Assembly: GCA_016861025.1 (NCBI GenBank)
Contig: BOKO01000004.1
Span: 1 to 64,000 of the forward strand
Origin: Chloroflexota bacterium
GTDB taxonomy: Bacteria; Chloroflexota; Anaerolineae; Caldilineales; Caldilineaceae
Reading direction: 5' to 3'
DNA: 64,000 bases
In this document: piece after piece, positions 1-11,500 of the stretch
Numbering within the stretch: the stretch's first letter is position 1
How the letters are laid out: each line of letters begins with the position of its first letter
Notes under the pieces: generated by a model
The model's input: the letters and a program-made list of their open reading frames with translations, nothing else
Databases searched by the model: none
Told to the model about the DNA's origin: nothing
Program-made: the position numbers and the translations under genes

Positions 1-203
1 AGGTCGGTGTCTTGCTGCAGAAATGCCAACAGACTGTAGGCTGTGTATAGACGTCGGATGATCATGATGACCAATGCTTTGACAATCAATCGTTCTGAAT
101 ACACGTTTGGCCGACCGCGCCGGCGTTGCGCCGATTCCTGTGACCACGGAATCTCATCTACCAACTTCAACAAGGTGACAAGGAGTGGTTCTCGATGTAG
201 CAT
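1..203 (-). CDS. Partial transposase, N-terminal end (runs off the left edge)
   Basis: The complement of 1-203 is open from an ATG at 203 to the window edge, giving 67 residues and no stop. A strong Shine-Dalgarno (AGGAGG) lies 6-7 bases upstream of the ATG. The peptide begins MLHREPLLVTLLKL and continues through a basic GRP segment into a hydrophobic stretch with VKALVIMIIRRLYTAYSLL. This resembles the start of DDE-type IS transposases that I recall from Chloroflexota genomes, but no catalytic residue is in view. The call rests on that resemblance and on the hairpin just upstream of the gene. It could also be another protein with a helical N-terminus. Confidence 0.6.
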   Translation of the reverse strand, partial: MLHREPLLVTLLKLVDEIPWSQESAQRRRGRPNVYSERLIVKALVIMIIRRLYTAYSLLAFLQQDTD

Positions 204-255
204 GTCGTTGCCTCCTGGTGTAGACCGGTTTCGCAACTACTATGCTACGGAGGTA

Positions 256-284
256 GCCGCACTTTGACTACTTCAGGGTGCGGC
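256..284. repeat. Hairpin at the probable IS end
   Basis: Perfect 7-bp inverted repeat GCCGCAC (256-262) and GTGCGGC (278-284), followed on the plus strand by TTTT. It lies just upstream of the transposase start. It could be a terminator-like structure that shields the transposase from outside transcription, or part of the element's terminal repeat. The exact IS boundary cannot be set from one end. Confidence 0.45.
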
Positions 285-334
285 TTTTCCCACTTTTCGA
301 TTTATGACCACGTCTCATCTAATTCTGTTTGCAC

Positions 335-363
335 TTGGCAAAATGATGCGCACTTCGTATGAT
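335..363 (+). promoter_or_regulatory. Sigma-70-type promoter for the metallophosphoesterase gene
   Basis: TTGGCA (335-340), a 17-base spacer, then TATGAT (358-363). The predicted transcription start falls at about 370, only a base or two before the ATG at 372, which has no Shine-Dalgarno. The mRNA is therefore probably leaderless or nearly so. Confidence 0.5.
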
Positions 364-371
364 TGCCAGGT

Positions 372-1172
372 ATGCGCATCGTCATTACGGCCGATCTTCA
401 TTATCGCCCTGCTCAACGTCATCGCTATGTAGAGCTTGCCCGGCAGATCGCCGCGCAGCAACCAGATTGTCTGATCGTCGCCGGCGATGTCGGGCATCCG
501 CTGCGCTTGTTCGAGCGCGGGCTGACGCTGTTCGAGGCGCTGCGATGTCCCAAACTGTTGGTGGCGGGCAATCACGATCTTTATCGCAGCGAGCATGGCA
601 GCCGCGCGCTGTGGGAATCGATATTGCCGCAGGCGACGCAGCGCGCAGGCTTTGTCTGGCTGGAAGAGCAGAGTGTGCTGATCGGTGATGTCGGAATCTG
701 CGGCACGATGGGCTGGTATGACTATTCGACCAGCGCAGCGCATCTTGCCGTTCCCACCGACGTTTATCCGTTGCTCAAAGAGCTGGTCAACCACGACGCC
801 GACTACATCGACTGGCCGTGGAGCGACCGCGCTATGGCGCGCTACTTACAGCGCGGTTTTCATCGGCGGCTGGCAGCGCTGGAGACCGATCCATCGATTG
901 CGCGCATTCTGGTGGTGACGCACATGCCGATCTTCGACGAGATGATCCCGAACTACCCACAGAGCGAGAAGTGGAGCTTGCTGCGCGCCTATATGGGCAA
1001 CCTGACGCTGGGCGAGCTCGTGCGTTCCTGTCCGAAGGTGACGCACGTCGTCAGCGGACATCTACACCGCGGTAGCGCCTGGCAAATCACGCGCACCGGT
1101 GGCTGTGCTATCGACTGTCGCGTGATTGGCGCAAGCAGCGGCGTCCCCGACTTCGTGACGTTGGTGGTGTGA
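372..1172 (+). CDS. Calcineurin-like metallophosphoesterase
   Basis: The 266-residue product has the full metallophosphoesterase signature: Asp-Leu-His near residues 8-10, Gly-Asp (38-39), Gly-Asn-His-Asp (66-69), then Thr-His-Met-Pro and Gly-His-Leu-His in the C-terminal half. These residues hold two metal ions that hydrolyse phosphoester bonds, and the protein is probably cytoplasmic since no signal peptide is visible. The substrate cannot be told from sequence. The ATG at 372 is preferred over a TTG at 363 because it starts right at the motif-bearing strand and fits the promoter spacing. It stands alone, between an IS end and a convergent acetyltransferase. Confidence 0.88.
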   Translation: MRIVITADLHYRPAQRHRYVELARQIAAQQPDCLIVAGDVGHPLRLFERGLTLFEALRCPKLLVAGNHDLYRSEHGSRALWESILPQATQRAGFVWLEEQSVLIGDVGICGTMGWYDYSTSAAHLAVPTDVYPLLKELVNHDADYIDWPWSDRAMARYLQRGFHRRLAALETDPSIARILVVTHMPIFDEMIPNYPQSEKWSLLRAYMGNLTLGELVRSCPKVTHVVSGHLHRGSAWQITRTGGCAIDCRVIGASSGVPDFVTLVV

Positions 1173-1196
1173 GGAGGGGCGAGTTGCGTGCAGCCT

Positions 1197-1245
1197 GTTG
1201 CGTGGTGCGTAGGGCGAACTGTATATTCGGCACGCAACACGCAAC
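1197..1245. terminator. Hairpin between convergent genes
   Basis: Inverted repeat of 14 bases with one mismatch: GTTGCGTGGTGCGT (1197-1210) and ACGCAACACGCAAC (1232-1245). It is built of short GTTGCGT units and sits between two convergent stop codons, so it could end both transcripts. It lacks a clear U-tract. Confidence 0.4.
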
Positions 1246-1250
1246 ACAAT

Positions 1251-2111
1251 TCATGCAGCAGCCAGCAACGTGTATTGAGCAAAGTCACAGACCGGGCGGT
1301 AACCAATCTTTTGATAGATGCTGTTGGAGGTTGGATTGGCGAGGTCGGTGAAGAGGGTGCAAAACTCCTTGCCTTCATCGAGGATGAGCTGGCTGAGCGC
1401 GGCGACGCAGGCGCTGGCATAGCCGCGCCCGCGCTCTTCAGGTGGCGTGTAGACGGGGCCGATCGAGGTTCCGTGCGGCGTGCGTCTTCCTTTCGCGGCC
1501 AGCGAGACCGGTCGTCCATCGACCTTCCAGAGATAAACGCCGCCGTCGTCGATCGAACGTTCGATGATCTCGCGCCGCGGCAGAGCGTCGGTTGGAATCG
1601 CTTCGTTGCGAAATGCCACATACCAGTCAAAGACGCAGTCGAGGTCAGCGCGGGTGGCCTGGTGTAGAGCGCCCGCAACCGGCGTTGGCGGCGTGACGGC
1701 GCGCAACTCGTAAACGCGCATGGCGAGCAGCAGCTCCGCCGCGCCGCCGGTCAGCGCTTTCCACTCTTCGACAAAGGCGCGCGAGATATGCGCCACACCG
1801 TTGGCAGTCGGCAGCGCCCAGCCCGACGCGACCAGGTCGGCAGCGATCAGCCGCAGCGCTGGCGCGGGTTCCACGTTGTCAGCGACATAGAGCACTACAC
1901 CGTGCGGCGGTGTCATCACTGCGGCGGCGGCAAGCACGCCGTTCTCGCTCACCGTCGCCAGGTAGGGCGGATACTCGAAGCGCGCCGGGTCATGCCTCAG
2001 ACGCAGCGCCACGCCAAGCATCAGCCCATTCGTCACCTCATCCCGCGCCAAATCCGCTTCAGCCACGGCGAGAAATGAGTCTATCGCAGTGTGTACAGTC
2101 AGTCGCAGCAT
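1251..2111 (-). CDS. GNAT-family N-acetyltransferase
   Basis: The 286-residue protein has a C-terminal acetyltransferase fold. The acetyl-CoA pyrophosphate loop reads EERGRGYAS, followed by a helix, and a late NSIYQKIGYRPV segment is typical of the last strands of GNAT enzymes. The first ~130 residues are less conserved and may be a degenerate second GNAT half, as in other 280-300-residue members. It should transfer acetyl from acetyl-CoA to an unknown amine. It is a single gene, convergent with the metallophosphoesterase. No clear ribosome site is seen before the ATG at 2111, so the start is less certain than the family. Confidence 0.82.
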   Translation of the reverse strand: MLRLTVHTAIDSFLAVAEADLARDEVTNGLMLGVALRLRHDPARFEYPPYLATVSENGVLAAAAVMTPPHGVVLYVADNVEPAPALRLIAADLVASGWALPTANGVAHISRAFVEEWKALTGGAAELLLAMRVYELRAVTPPTPVAGALHQATRADLDCVFDWYVAFRNEAIPTDALPRREIIERSIDDGGVYLWKVDGRPVSLAAKGRRTPHGTSIGPVYTPPEERGRGYASACVAALSQLILDEGKEFCTLFTDLANPTSNSIYQKIGYRPVCDFAQYTLLAAA

Positions 2112-2148
2112 AGCATTAGCTCGTAGAGTGGGAGAAGGGGGGACGCGT

Positions 2149-2210
2149 AATCTCCAATCTCCTAATCTCCCCCCTCTCCCTATCTCCCCATCTCACTCCC
2201 CTCTCTCGCG
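2149..2210. repeat. AATCTCC/CTCTCCC simple-repeat tract
   Basis: Pyrimidine-rich tract made of repeated AATCTCC, CTATCTCC and CATCTC units. It lies upstream of the GNAT start and overlaps the 3' end of the DinB gene. The same units recur at 21.7, 50.0, 53.5 and 53.9 kb. Confidence 0.7.
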
Positions 2211-2693
2211 TGAGAACAGGATCATGTCGATGTCGCCCGGCGAGTGGCCGAGCTGCGTGAGAAGATGAGCGACTTCGGCGCGGTGTTGCGTGCCGTGGTT
2301 GACAACGTGCAGCAAAATGTGCCAGAGCGTGCTTGAAAATGGACGCCCACCCGTGCTGACATAGGCGAGTGGCTGCGCCAGCGCGGTTTCATTGAGCGAT
2401 TCCAGGTAGGCGCGCATGGCGGCCTCTTCCTCATTCCAACGGCTCGTGAGTGCATCGAGTGTTGGGAATTGCGCCGGGTCGAGCATGGCGCTGGGCGAGC
2501 GATGCTCTTGACAGCGCATTCGCCAGACCCATTCGGCCCCCATGATATGCACCAACACATCGCGGATGCTTCCCCAACTGAGGTCTTGCGGCGCTACAAA
2601 TTGTTCAGGGGGCAGATCTGCAGCGACGCGCAGGATTTTGCGATTCGCCCAATAGTTATATTCGTACATCGTGAGTAAATCGGAAACGTTCAT
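2193..2693 (-). CDS. DinB-family protein
   Basis: The 166-residue protein starts at the ATG at 2693, where the DinB-like first helix begins (LLTMYEYNYWANRKIL), rather than at an in-frame upstream ATG. Three His residues expected for the metal-binding four-helix bundle are seen: one in VHIMGAEW and two in the later HILLHVVNHGTQHRAEV helix. DinB/YfiT-like proteins bind a divalent metal. Some are thiol-dependent S-transferases (bacillithiol or mycothiol), but the substrate here is unknown. The lipoprotein gene ends 32 bases upstream, so the two may be co-transcribed. A second DinB-like gene lies at 39.7 kb. Confidence 0.82.
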   Translation of the reverse strand: MNVSDLLTMYEYNYWANRKILRVAADLPPEQFVAPQDLSWGSIRDVLVHIMGAEWVWRMRCQEHRSPSAMLDPAQFPTLDALTSRWNEEEAAMRAYLESLNETALAQPLAYVSTGGRPFSSTLWHILLHVVNHGTQHRAEVAHLLTQLGHSPGDIDMILFSRERGE

Positions 2694-2725
2694 GCTTGAT
2701 TGCCTTTCCCAAGCTCCAGCGGATA

Positions 2726-3220
2726 TCAATAGCTTAATTCTTGCAGCCACCATCGTCCTTCGGCAAATGTGAAGCGCCAGCGATCGTTGTTCAGCGTCGC
2801 CGTTGCTGAGTTGCCTTGCTGTTCGACAACGAGGTCGAGCGGCTCAGTCAGCGGCGGAGGAGGCGCAGGAAAAACTGCCAGCACATAGCGGTCGAGGATG
2901 GCATCGCGTCCCTGCCAGACATACGCCGCCGCCGGATCATCGGTTCCGCGACTGTCAACGATGCGTGCGTCGTGCGCCCATAACTGCGCCAGCGTCGTCA
3001 GGTCGCGTTCGCGCGCGGCTGTGCGTTCCTCTATGATCAACGCCGACAACGCAATTTCGATGGGCGTATCGCCAAACGCAACAGCGGCGATCGACGGGGC
3101 CGGTGTTGCGAAGTGCATATACCCCGGTGCGCGTGTGCAGGCATTTAGCGCCATCGACATGAAGATCAGAAAGAACGCAATTGCTTTGGTGTTTCGTTGG
3201 ATGCACACTATACTACTCAA
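2726..3220 (-). CDS. Lipoprotein with an NTF2/SnoaL-like domain
   Basis: The 164-residue product has a hydrophobic N-terminal segment ending in a lipobox (MALNAC), so it is probably exported and lipid-modified; lgt is the next gene on the other strand. The rest resembles the NTF2-like fold: an early helix with ALIIEERTAARERDL, a LAQLWAHDARIVDSRG segment, a DAILDRYV helix and a final strand ending in WRFTFAEGRWWLQEL. No catalytic role can be assigned. The start is uncertain: translation from the TTG at 3220 or a GTG at 3208 both keep the signal peptide. Confidence 0.65.
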   Translation of the reverse strand: MSSIVCIQRNTKAIAFFLIFMSMALNACTRAPGYMHFATPAPSIAAVAFGDTPIEIALSALIIEERTAARERDLTTLAQLWAHDARIVDSRGTDDPAAAYVWQGRDAILDRYVLAVFPAPPPPLTEPLDLVVEQQGNSATATLNNDRWRFTFAEGRWWLQELSY

Positions 3221-3334
3221 CTTGGATTGACAAATGAGATGAGACGACGAGTGCCTGTCAGATAGTCGTTATCATCACATCTTGACCTGCCTGGCGTCAG
3301 CCCTGAGCGACGCTTATATGGAAAGAGCAATTAC

Positions 3335-4282
3335 ATGAATCCGGTTATTTTTCAGTGGGGTCCATTTTCACTGCACTGGTATGGAGTCTTCATCGTTGGC
3401 GGTGCAGTGTTGGCTGCCTGGCTGGCGGGGCGAACCGCCGCTCGCGCCGGGTATGATTCCGACCATATCTGGAACATGTTGGCCTGGGCTTTGATCGTCG
3501 GCATCATCGGCGCCCGGCTCTACCATGTCTTCAGCACACCTGCCAATGGGGTCGGTTTCAACTATTATATGCAAAACCCACAGGATATCTTTAATTTCTG
3601 GAGCGGCGGTTTCCGCGGGTTGGGCATTTATGGTGGTCTGGTGGGTGGCATTCTGGGCATCGGCGTCTACGCCTGGCTCAAAAAACTCGACGTTGTGATG
3701 TGGCTTGATTTTATCGCCCCTAACGTGCTGCTCGCGCAGGCAATTGGCCGCCTGGGCAACTGGGTTAATCAGGAACTGTATGGTCCGCCGACCGATCTGC
3801 CGTGGGCGTTTCATATCAATCCAGCATTTCCTTGCCAGGATCCATCCAATCGCCCGCTGACCGTACAGCCGTGTGGAACCGGTCACCTGCAGCCTTTCAA
3901 TCAGGAATCGCTCGACTGGTTTGCAAACAATGGTTTTCACCCTACATTCTTCTACGAGGCATTGTGGAATGTGGCGGCGTTTGTGCTGCTGACCATTCTA
4001 TTTCGGCGGTACGGTGAGCGCTTCCGCAAGGGCGACGGCATCTTGCTTTACTTCATCGCCTATCCGCTCGGTCGCTTTTGGGTGGAGATGTTCCGCCCCG
4101 ACGCCTGGGTGATGGGCACACTGCCGACAGCACAGTGGATCGCGCTGGGCAGCATTGCGATCAGCATCATCATTTTGATCGTGCGTCATTGGGGATGGGA
4201 TTGGCGCCGAGATCGCGCCGGTTCAATGGCGTATATGCAAGGGCCGGTTGAGCAACCAGCCGCCAACCCTATCTCTGCCTGA
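3335..4282 (+). CDS. lgt: Prolipoprotein diacylglyceryl transferase
   Basis: Lgt moves diacylglyceryl from phosphatidylglycerol to the lipobox Cys of prolipoproteins, at the cytoplasmic membrane. The 315-residue protein shows the usual N-terminal helix (PVIFQWGPFSLHWYGV), several membrane spans, and the conserved AQAIGRLGNWVNQELYG segment that matches the Lgt signature. A GGAAAGAG ribosome site precedes the ATG. Length is slightly above the usual 260-300 residues because of a longer periplasmic loop after the signature and a short polar tail. Several proteins in this window carry lipoboxes (2.7, 27.4 and 57.2 kb) and would be its substrates. Confidence 0.95.
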   Translation: MNPVIFQWGPFSLHWYGVFIVGGAVLAAWLAGRTAARAGYDSDHIWNMLAWALIVGIIGARLYHVFSTPANGVGFNYYMQNPQDIFNFWSGGFRGLGIYGGLVGGILGIGVYAWLKKLDVVMWLDFIAPNVLLAQAIGRLGNWVNQELYGPPTDLPWAFHINPAFPCQDPSNRPLTVQPCGTGHLQPFNQESLDWFANNGFHPTFFYEALWNVAAFVLLTILFRRYGERFRKGDGILLYFIAYPLGRFWVEMFRPDAWVMGTLPTAQWIALGSIAISIIILIVRHWGWDWRRDRAGSMAYMQGPVEQPAANPISA

Positions 4283-4299
4283 CCTCGCATTTTTCATAA

Positions 4300-4333
4300 C
4301 CTTCCAGGAAGCCTGAATGTGCTTTCTGGAAGG
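4300..4333. repeat. Palindromic repeat between lgt and the aminotransferase
   Basis: CCTTCCAGGAAGC (4300-4312) and GCTTTCTGGAAGG (4321-4333) pair over 13 bases with one G-U-type mismatch across an 8-base loop. It sits between two convergent genes and may terminate both, though there is no U-run. The left arm recurs exactly at 21.96 kb inside a gene. Confidence 0.65.
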
Positions 4334-4346
4334 CGTCAAACGTTGC

Positions 4347-5489
4347 TCACATCTCCTGCAGCGCCGCCTTGAGCCGACGCACGCCCTCGGTCAGTTCGGC
4401 TTCATCGTAGTAGGCAAAACTCAGCCGCAGATAGTTTTGTAGACCGTTTTGACCGGAGAAGCGCACGCCTGGCCGGAAGCTGACTTTATGTGTTGCCGCA
4501 CGCTGAAAAAGGATCGACGCATCGATTGTTTTCGGCAGTTGCAGCCAGAAAAAGTAACCGCCTGTCGGGACAACGTAGGTGACAAGGTCGCCGAGTTGTT
4601 CCTGTAGCGATGCGTGCAACACCTTGATGCGCTGACGATACACGTTGTGTAGATGCTCGAGATATTCGTCCTGCCAGCCTTGCTCCAGCACCACCCGCAC
4701 CAATCCAGAGGTGAATGGATTCAGTCCGCCGCCGCTGTCGAGCAGCCCGGATGTATAGAGGCGCTGCATGTGCTGCGGGGCTGCCTGCACCCAACCCAGG
4801 CGCAACCCAGGCGCCAGAATCTTGGAAAAGGAGCCTAGCCCCAACACTGCACCACTTTCGGCAAAGGAAGCCAGCGGCGGCGGGGGGGCTGCGTCGTAAC
4901 TAAGCAGGTGGTAGACCTCGTCAGCCACGATCAAAAAACCATGTTGCACGCTCAACTCAACGAGTCGCACGCGCCGTTCCTGGGGCAGCGTGAAGCCGGA
5001 CGGATTTTGATGCGTAGGGATGGTGTAGAGCAAAGCCGGGCGTTGACCGGCAAGCGCCGCTTCGAGCGCATCGATGTCAAGACCATGCGCGTCGGTCGGA
5101 ATGGGGACAACCTTCAGCCGATGATCGGCAAAGATGCGCAGCGCCAGAAAGTAGGTTGGCTCTTCGACGAAGATCACGTCGCCGGGTTGCGTATAAAGCG
5201 TGCAGATCAGATCAAGCGCCTGCGACGCACCCGAACTGACAAACAGTCGCTCCATGTCCACCGACGTTGCGTAGCGCCGGCTGAGAAATTTTGCCAGCGC
5301 ATAACGGAAATAGCCATCGCCCTGCTCCAGGCCATATTGCAGCAGCGACGAATCGAGCTGGGCGAGCCGCAGCGCCGCCGCTTGCTGCAGAATCGTGCGC
5401 GGCAACAGGGTGTCTGCGGGGTGGCCGGCGCCAAAGTCGATGACATCTGGGTCAGCGTGTGATTGCGTCGTCTGAAAGTGAACGTTCAT
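4347..5489 (-). CDS. PLP-dependent aminotransferase (class I/II, 2-aminoadipate-type)
   Basis: This 380-residue fold-type I aminotransferase resembles the LysN/ARO8-like and MocR-catalytic group. The PLP-binding lysine lies in SFSKILAPGLRLGW, an SGASQALDLI segment forms the cofactor phosphate site, and ADEVYHLL contains the conserved Asp and Tyr. The YTIPTHQNPSGFTL segment is characteristic of this branch. There is no N-terminal GntR domain, so it is an enzyme and not a MocR regulator. The amino donor (2-aminoadipate, aromatic or branched-chain) cannot be decided. It is transcribed alone, downstream of the nrdJ terminator. Confidence 0.88.
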   Translation of the reverse strand: MNVHFQTTQSHADPDVIDFGAGHPADTLLPRTILQQAAALRLAQLDSSLLQYGLEQGDGYFRYALAKFLSRRYATSVDMERLFVSSGASQALDLICTLYTQPGDVIFVEEPTYFLALRIFADHRLKVVPIPTDAHGLDIDALEAALAGQRPALLYTIPTHQNPSGFTLPQERRVRLVELSVQHGFLIVADEVYHLLSYDAAPPPPLASFAESGAVLGLGSFSKILAPGLRLGWVQAAPQHMQRLYTSGLLDSGGGLNPFTSGLVRVVLEQGWQDEYLEHLHNVYRQRIKVLHASLQEQLGDLVTYVVPTGGYFFWLQLPKTIDASILFQRAATHKVSFRPGVRFSGQNGLQNYLRLSFAYYDEAELTEGVRRLKAALQEM

Positions 5490-5512
5490 CGTGTATCATT
5501 TTTTTCGCAATG

Positions 5513-5565
5513 AAAAAACGCCTTGCCATCGCTTCTTCATGTCTCATGCAGTCGATGGCAAGGCG
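5513..5565 (-). terminator. Rho-independent terminator of nrdJ
   Basis: Perfect 13-bp inverted repeat, CGCCTTGCCATCG (5519-5531) and CGATGGCAAGGCG (5553-5565). Read on the minus strand the stem is followed at once by six U residues (A-run at 5513-5518). It lies 35 bases past the nrdJ stop and upstream of the aminotransferase. Confidence 0.88.
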
Positions 5566-5600
5566 CAACATCCATCTAAACAACAACAGACGTCACCGTC

Positions 5601-9551
<3,951 letters not shown>

Positions 9552-9566
9552 GCGCTGTCTCCTCTG

Positions 9567-9594
9567 AATATAAAATGCTTCGTTCGGTCGTCAA
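9567..9594 (-). promoter_or_regulatory. Candidate promoter of nrdJ
   Basis: On the minus strand: TTGACG (9589-9594), a 16-base spacer, TATATT (9567-9572). The predicted start near 9560 would fall on the ribosome site itself, which is awkward, so the true start may be elsewhere. An isolated, half-matching NrdR-box-like CACAATATC on the minus strand lies near 9700. No B12-box of a cobalamin riboswitch is seen in the 185-base gap. Confidence 0.4.
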
Positions 9595-9736
9595 TGCCCG
9601 AAGGCAATACAAAAAACAGAGCGGCCCTCTATGTGCGAGAGTCACTGATGAGCAGGCCGACGCTCCGCTTCATCACAAAGCGCGGTCATTTCTCCTAACG
9701 ATATTGTGCATCACACACGTCCAAAGGTCGTGCGTG

Positions 9737-10204
<468 letters not shown>

Positions 10205-10212
10205 AAATGCGC

Positions 10213-10228
10213 CTACAATATTTCGTAC
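10213..10228 (-). promoter_or_regulatory. NrdR box, proximal copy
   Basis: Sixteen bases with core TACAATATTTCGTA, matching much of the known NrdR-box palindrome (CACWATATWTWGTG-like). It is paired with the better copy at 10244-10259, core to core 31 bases, which is the three-turn spacing known for NrdR operators. Confidence 0.6.
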
Positions 10229-10243
10229 ACAATATAAGAAAAA

Positions 10244-10259
10244 CCACAATATCTTGTGC
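10244..10259 (-). promoter_or_regulatory. NrdR box, distal copy
   Basis: CCACAATATCTTGTGC, an excellent match to the NrdR palindrome with a single asymmetry in the centre. The box lies just downstream of the nrdR -10 element, so bound repressor would block initiation or escape. Confidence 0.75.
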
Positions 10260-10270
10260 TTTGGTGTGCA

Positions 10271-10299
10271 AGTATAACATGGCTCATGAGGTGCTGCAA
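10271..10299 (-). promoter_or_regulatory. nrdR promoter
   Basis: On the minus strand: TTGCAG (10294-10299), a 17-base spacer, TATACT (10271-10276). Predicted start is near 10264, giving a ~60-base leader that contains both NrdR boxes. Confidence 0.55.
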
Positions 10300-10492
10300 A
10301 TTCTATAAATTGTATTCACCAGAGAAAATCGCTGTGATGATTCTAACGAGCGTGAAATTTTAAGCTGTTTTTCTCTGTCAGATGCGTCAGGGAACGCTTG
10401 CTCGCAATTGCACTACGATGAAGCAAGAACCAAGAGGTGGATGCCCTGTCGGGTGCACAGGCATTCACTGCGTCGATGGGACGACGGCGTTG
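10300..10492. other. Intergenic region with no recognised gene
   Basis: Between the nrdR promoter and the L,D-transpeptidase promoter. No convincing ORF or RNA family was recognised. A weak hairpin can form around 10442-10466 (ATGCCCTGT with ACAGGCAT). A small RNA cannot be excluded. Confidence 0.4.
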
Positions 10493-10501
10493 TGGTAAAA
10501 T
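10493..10501 (+). promoter_or_regulatory. Extended -10 promoter of the L,D-transpeptidase gene
   Basis: TGG-TAAAAT forms an extended -10 element; no good -35 is present 17 bases upstream. The predicted start gives a leader of about 60 bases ending in an AAAGGA ribosome site before the ATG at 10569. Confidence 0.4.
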
Positions 10502-10568
10502 AGCTGCACAGCGTGCTCGCGGCTTTCGTTGCCGTGGACTTTGAACAGCCGTAGAAAGGACATTGCAG

Positions 10569-11423
10569 ATGATGATTTGGTGGAGACAACAGCTTGGGCG
10601 CGCCGTCGTTCTGGCGATTATGCTATTGGCGGTGGCGACGCCAGCCTATGCAGAGCACGACGGCGCCATTGTTGCGCCCGAGGCCGATGCAGTAGTGGCA
10701 GGAACCGTGACCGTCGAAGGCATAGCTACACATCCAACCTTCCGCAAGTGGCAGCTTGACCTCTTAATCGACGGCGACTCGGATCGGGCAACTTTTCTGG
10801 CGCTTGGCGAAAAGCCGCTCGCCACCCAAGCCAGCTTTTTGAAATGGGACACCACACTCTATCCGAATGGCAGCCATATCCTGCGCTTGCGCGTGGTGCA
10901 CAGCAATCTCAATTACGCCGAAATCTTCTCGCCGGTGACGATTGCCAATCAAGGCGGTGTCTCCGAAAAGCCGGCGCCCGCAAACGAAGAAGCCAAACCT
11001 GAACCTGAAGCCGAGACAAAGCCTACGACCGAGCCGGTCGTTTTCCGCACCGACGCGCCGGAGGATGGTGAGCGCTGGATCGAAATCATCATTGCCGAGC
11101 AGAAGCTTATTGCCTGGCAGGGTGACGTTCCGGTCTTTGAAACCATCGTCAGCACGGGCAAACCGGGCTGGCGCACACTGCCGGGCGAGTTCGCCGTCTA
11201 TCGCAAATATGAAAAGACGAGAATGCGCGGTCCCGGCTACGACACGCCCGACGTGCCCTGGACGATGTACTACTCCGGCAGTTTTGCCATCCACGGCGCC
11301 TACTGGCACAACAACTTTGGCACGCCGGTTAGCCATGGGTGCGTCAACTTGCGCGTGCCCGAAGCCAAGGCGCTCTATGAATGGTCGAGCGTGGGCACGC
11401 GTGTAGTCGTGCGCAATCAATAA
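10569..11423 (+). CDS. Secreted L,D-transpeptidase (YkuD domain)
   Basis: The 284-residue protein has an N-terminal signal peptide with cleavage likely after ATPAYA. A small beta-sandwich-like region (~25-125) and a proline/glutamate-rich linker follow. The C-terminal YkuD catalytic domain starts near ERWIEIIIAEQKLIAW and carries the FAIHGAYW and SHGCVNLR motifs, with the nucleophile Cys near residue 258. YkuD enzymes make 3-3 cross-links in peptidoglycan or attach proteins to it. The linker and leading domain suggest it reaches through the wall. The ATG at 10569 is chosen over an in-frame TTG at 10563 because of AAAGGA spacing. Convergent with the next gene. Confidence 0.93.
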   Translation: MMIWWRQQLGRAVVLAIMLLAVATPAYAEHDGAIVAPEADAVVAGTVTVEGIATHPTFRKWQLDLLIDGDSDRATFLALGEKPLATQASFLKWDTTLYPNGSHILRLRVVHSNLNYAEIFSPVTIANQGGVSEKPAPANEEAKPEPEAETKPTTEPVVFRTDAPEDGERWIEIIIAEQKLIAWQGDVPVFETIVSTGKPGWRTLPGEFAVYRKYEKTRMRGPGYDTPDVPWTMYYSGSFAIHGAYWHNNFGTPVSHGCVNLRVPEAKALYEWSSVGTRVVVRNQ

Positions 11424-11446
11424 ATCGCAAGGGGTGTGATTCCAAA

Positions 11447-11490
11447 AGACAGTGCAGCGAGTGTAGCTGCACTGTCTTCCTCTTTCTTTT
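11447..11490. terminator. Bidirectional intrinsic terminator
   Basis: Perfect 12-bp stem, AGACAGTGCAGC (11447-11458) and GCTGCACTGTCT (11466-11477), with a T-rich tail on the plus strand and TTTT on the minus strand. It serves both the transpeptidase and the convergent gene. Confidence 0.88.
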
Positions 11491-11500
11491 AGTCGAGCTT

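Noticed and set aside
43..267. Plus-strand 74-residue ORF at the left edge
   Set aside because: It is the shadow of the minus-strand transposase start, which has a strong ribosome site and transposase-like sequence.
9552..9736. Cobalamin riboswitch upstream of the B12-dependent nrdJ
   Set aside because: No B12 box or typical core was found in the 185-base gap.
10300..10492. Possible 6S or SRP-like small RNA
   Set aside because: Only a weak hairpin is present and no conserved core such as the SRP GGAAG loop was found.
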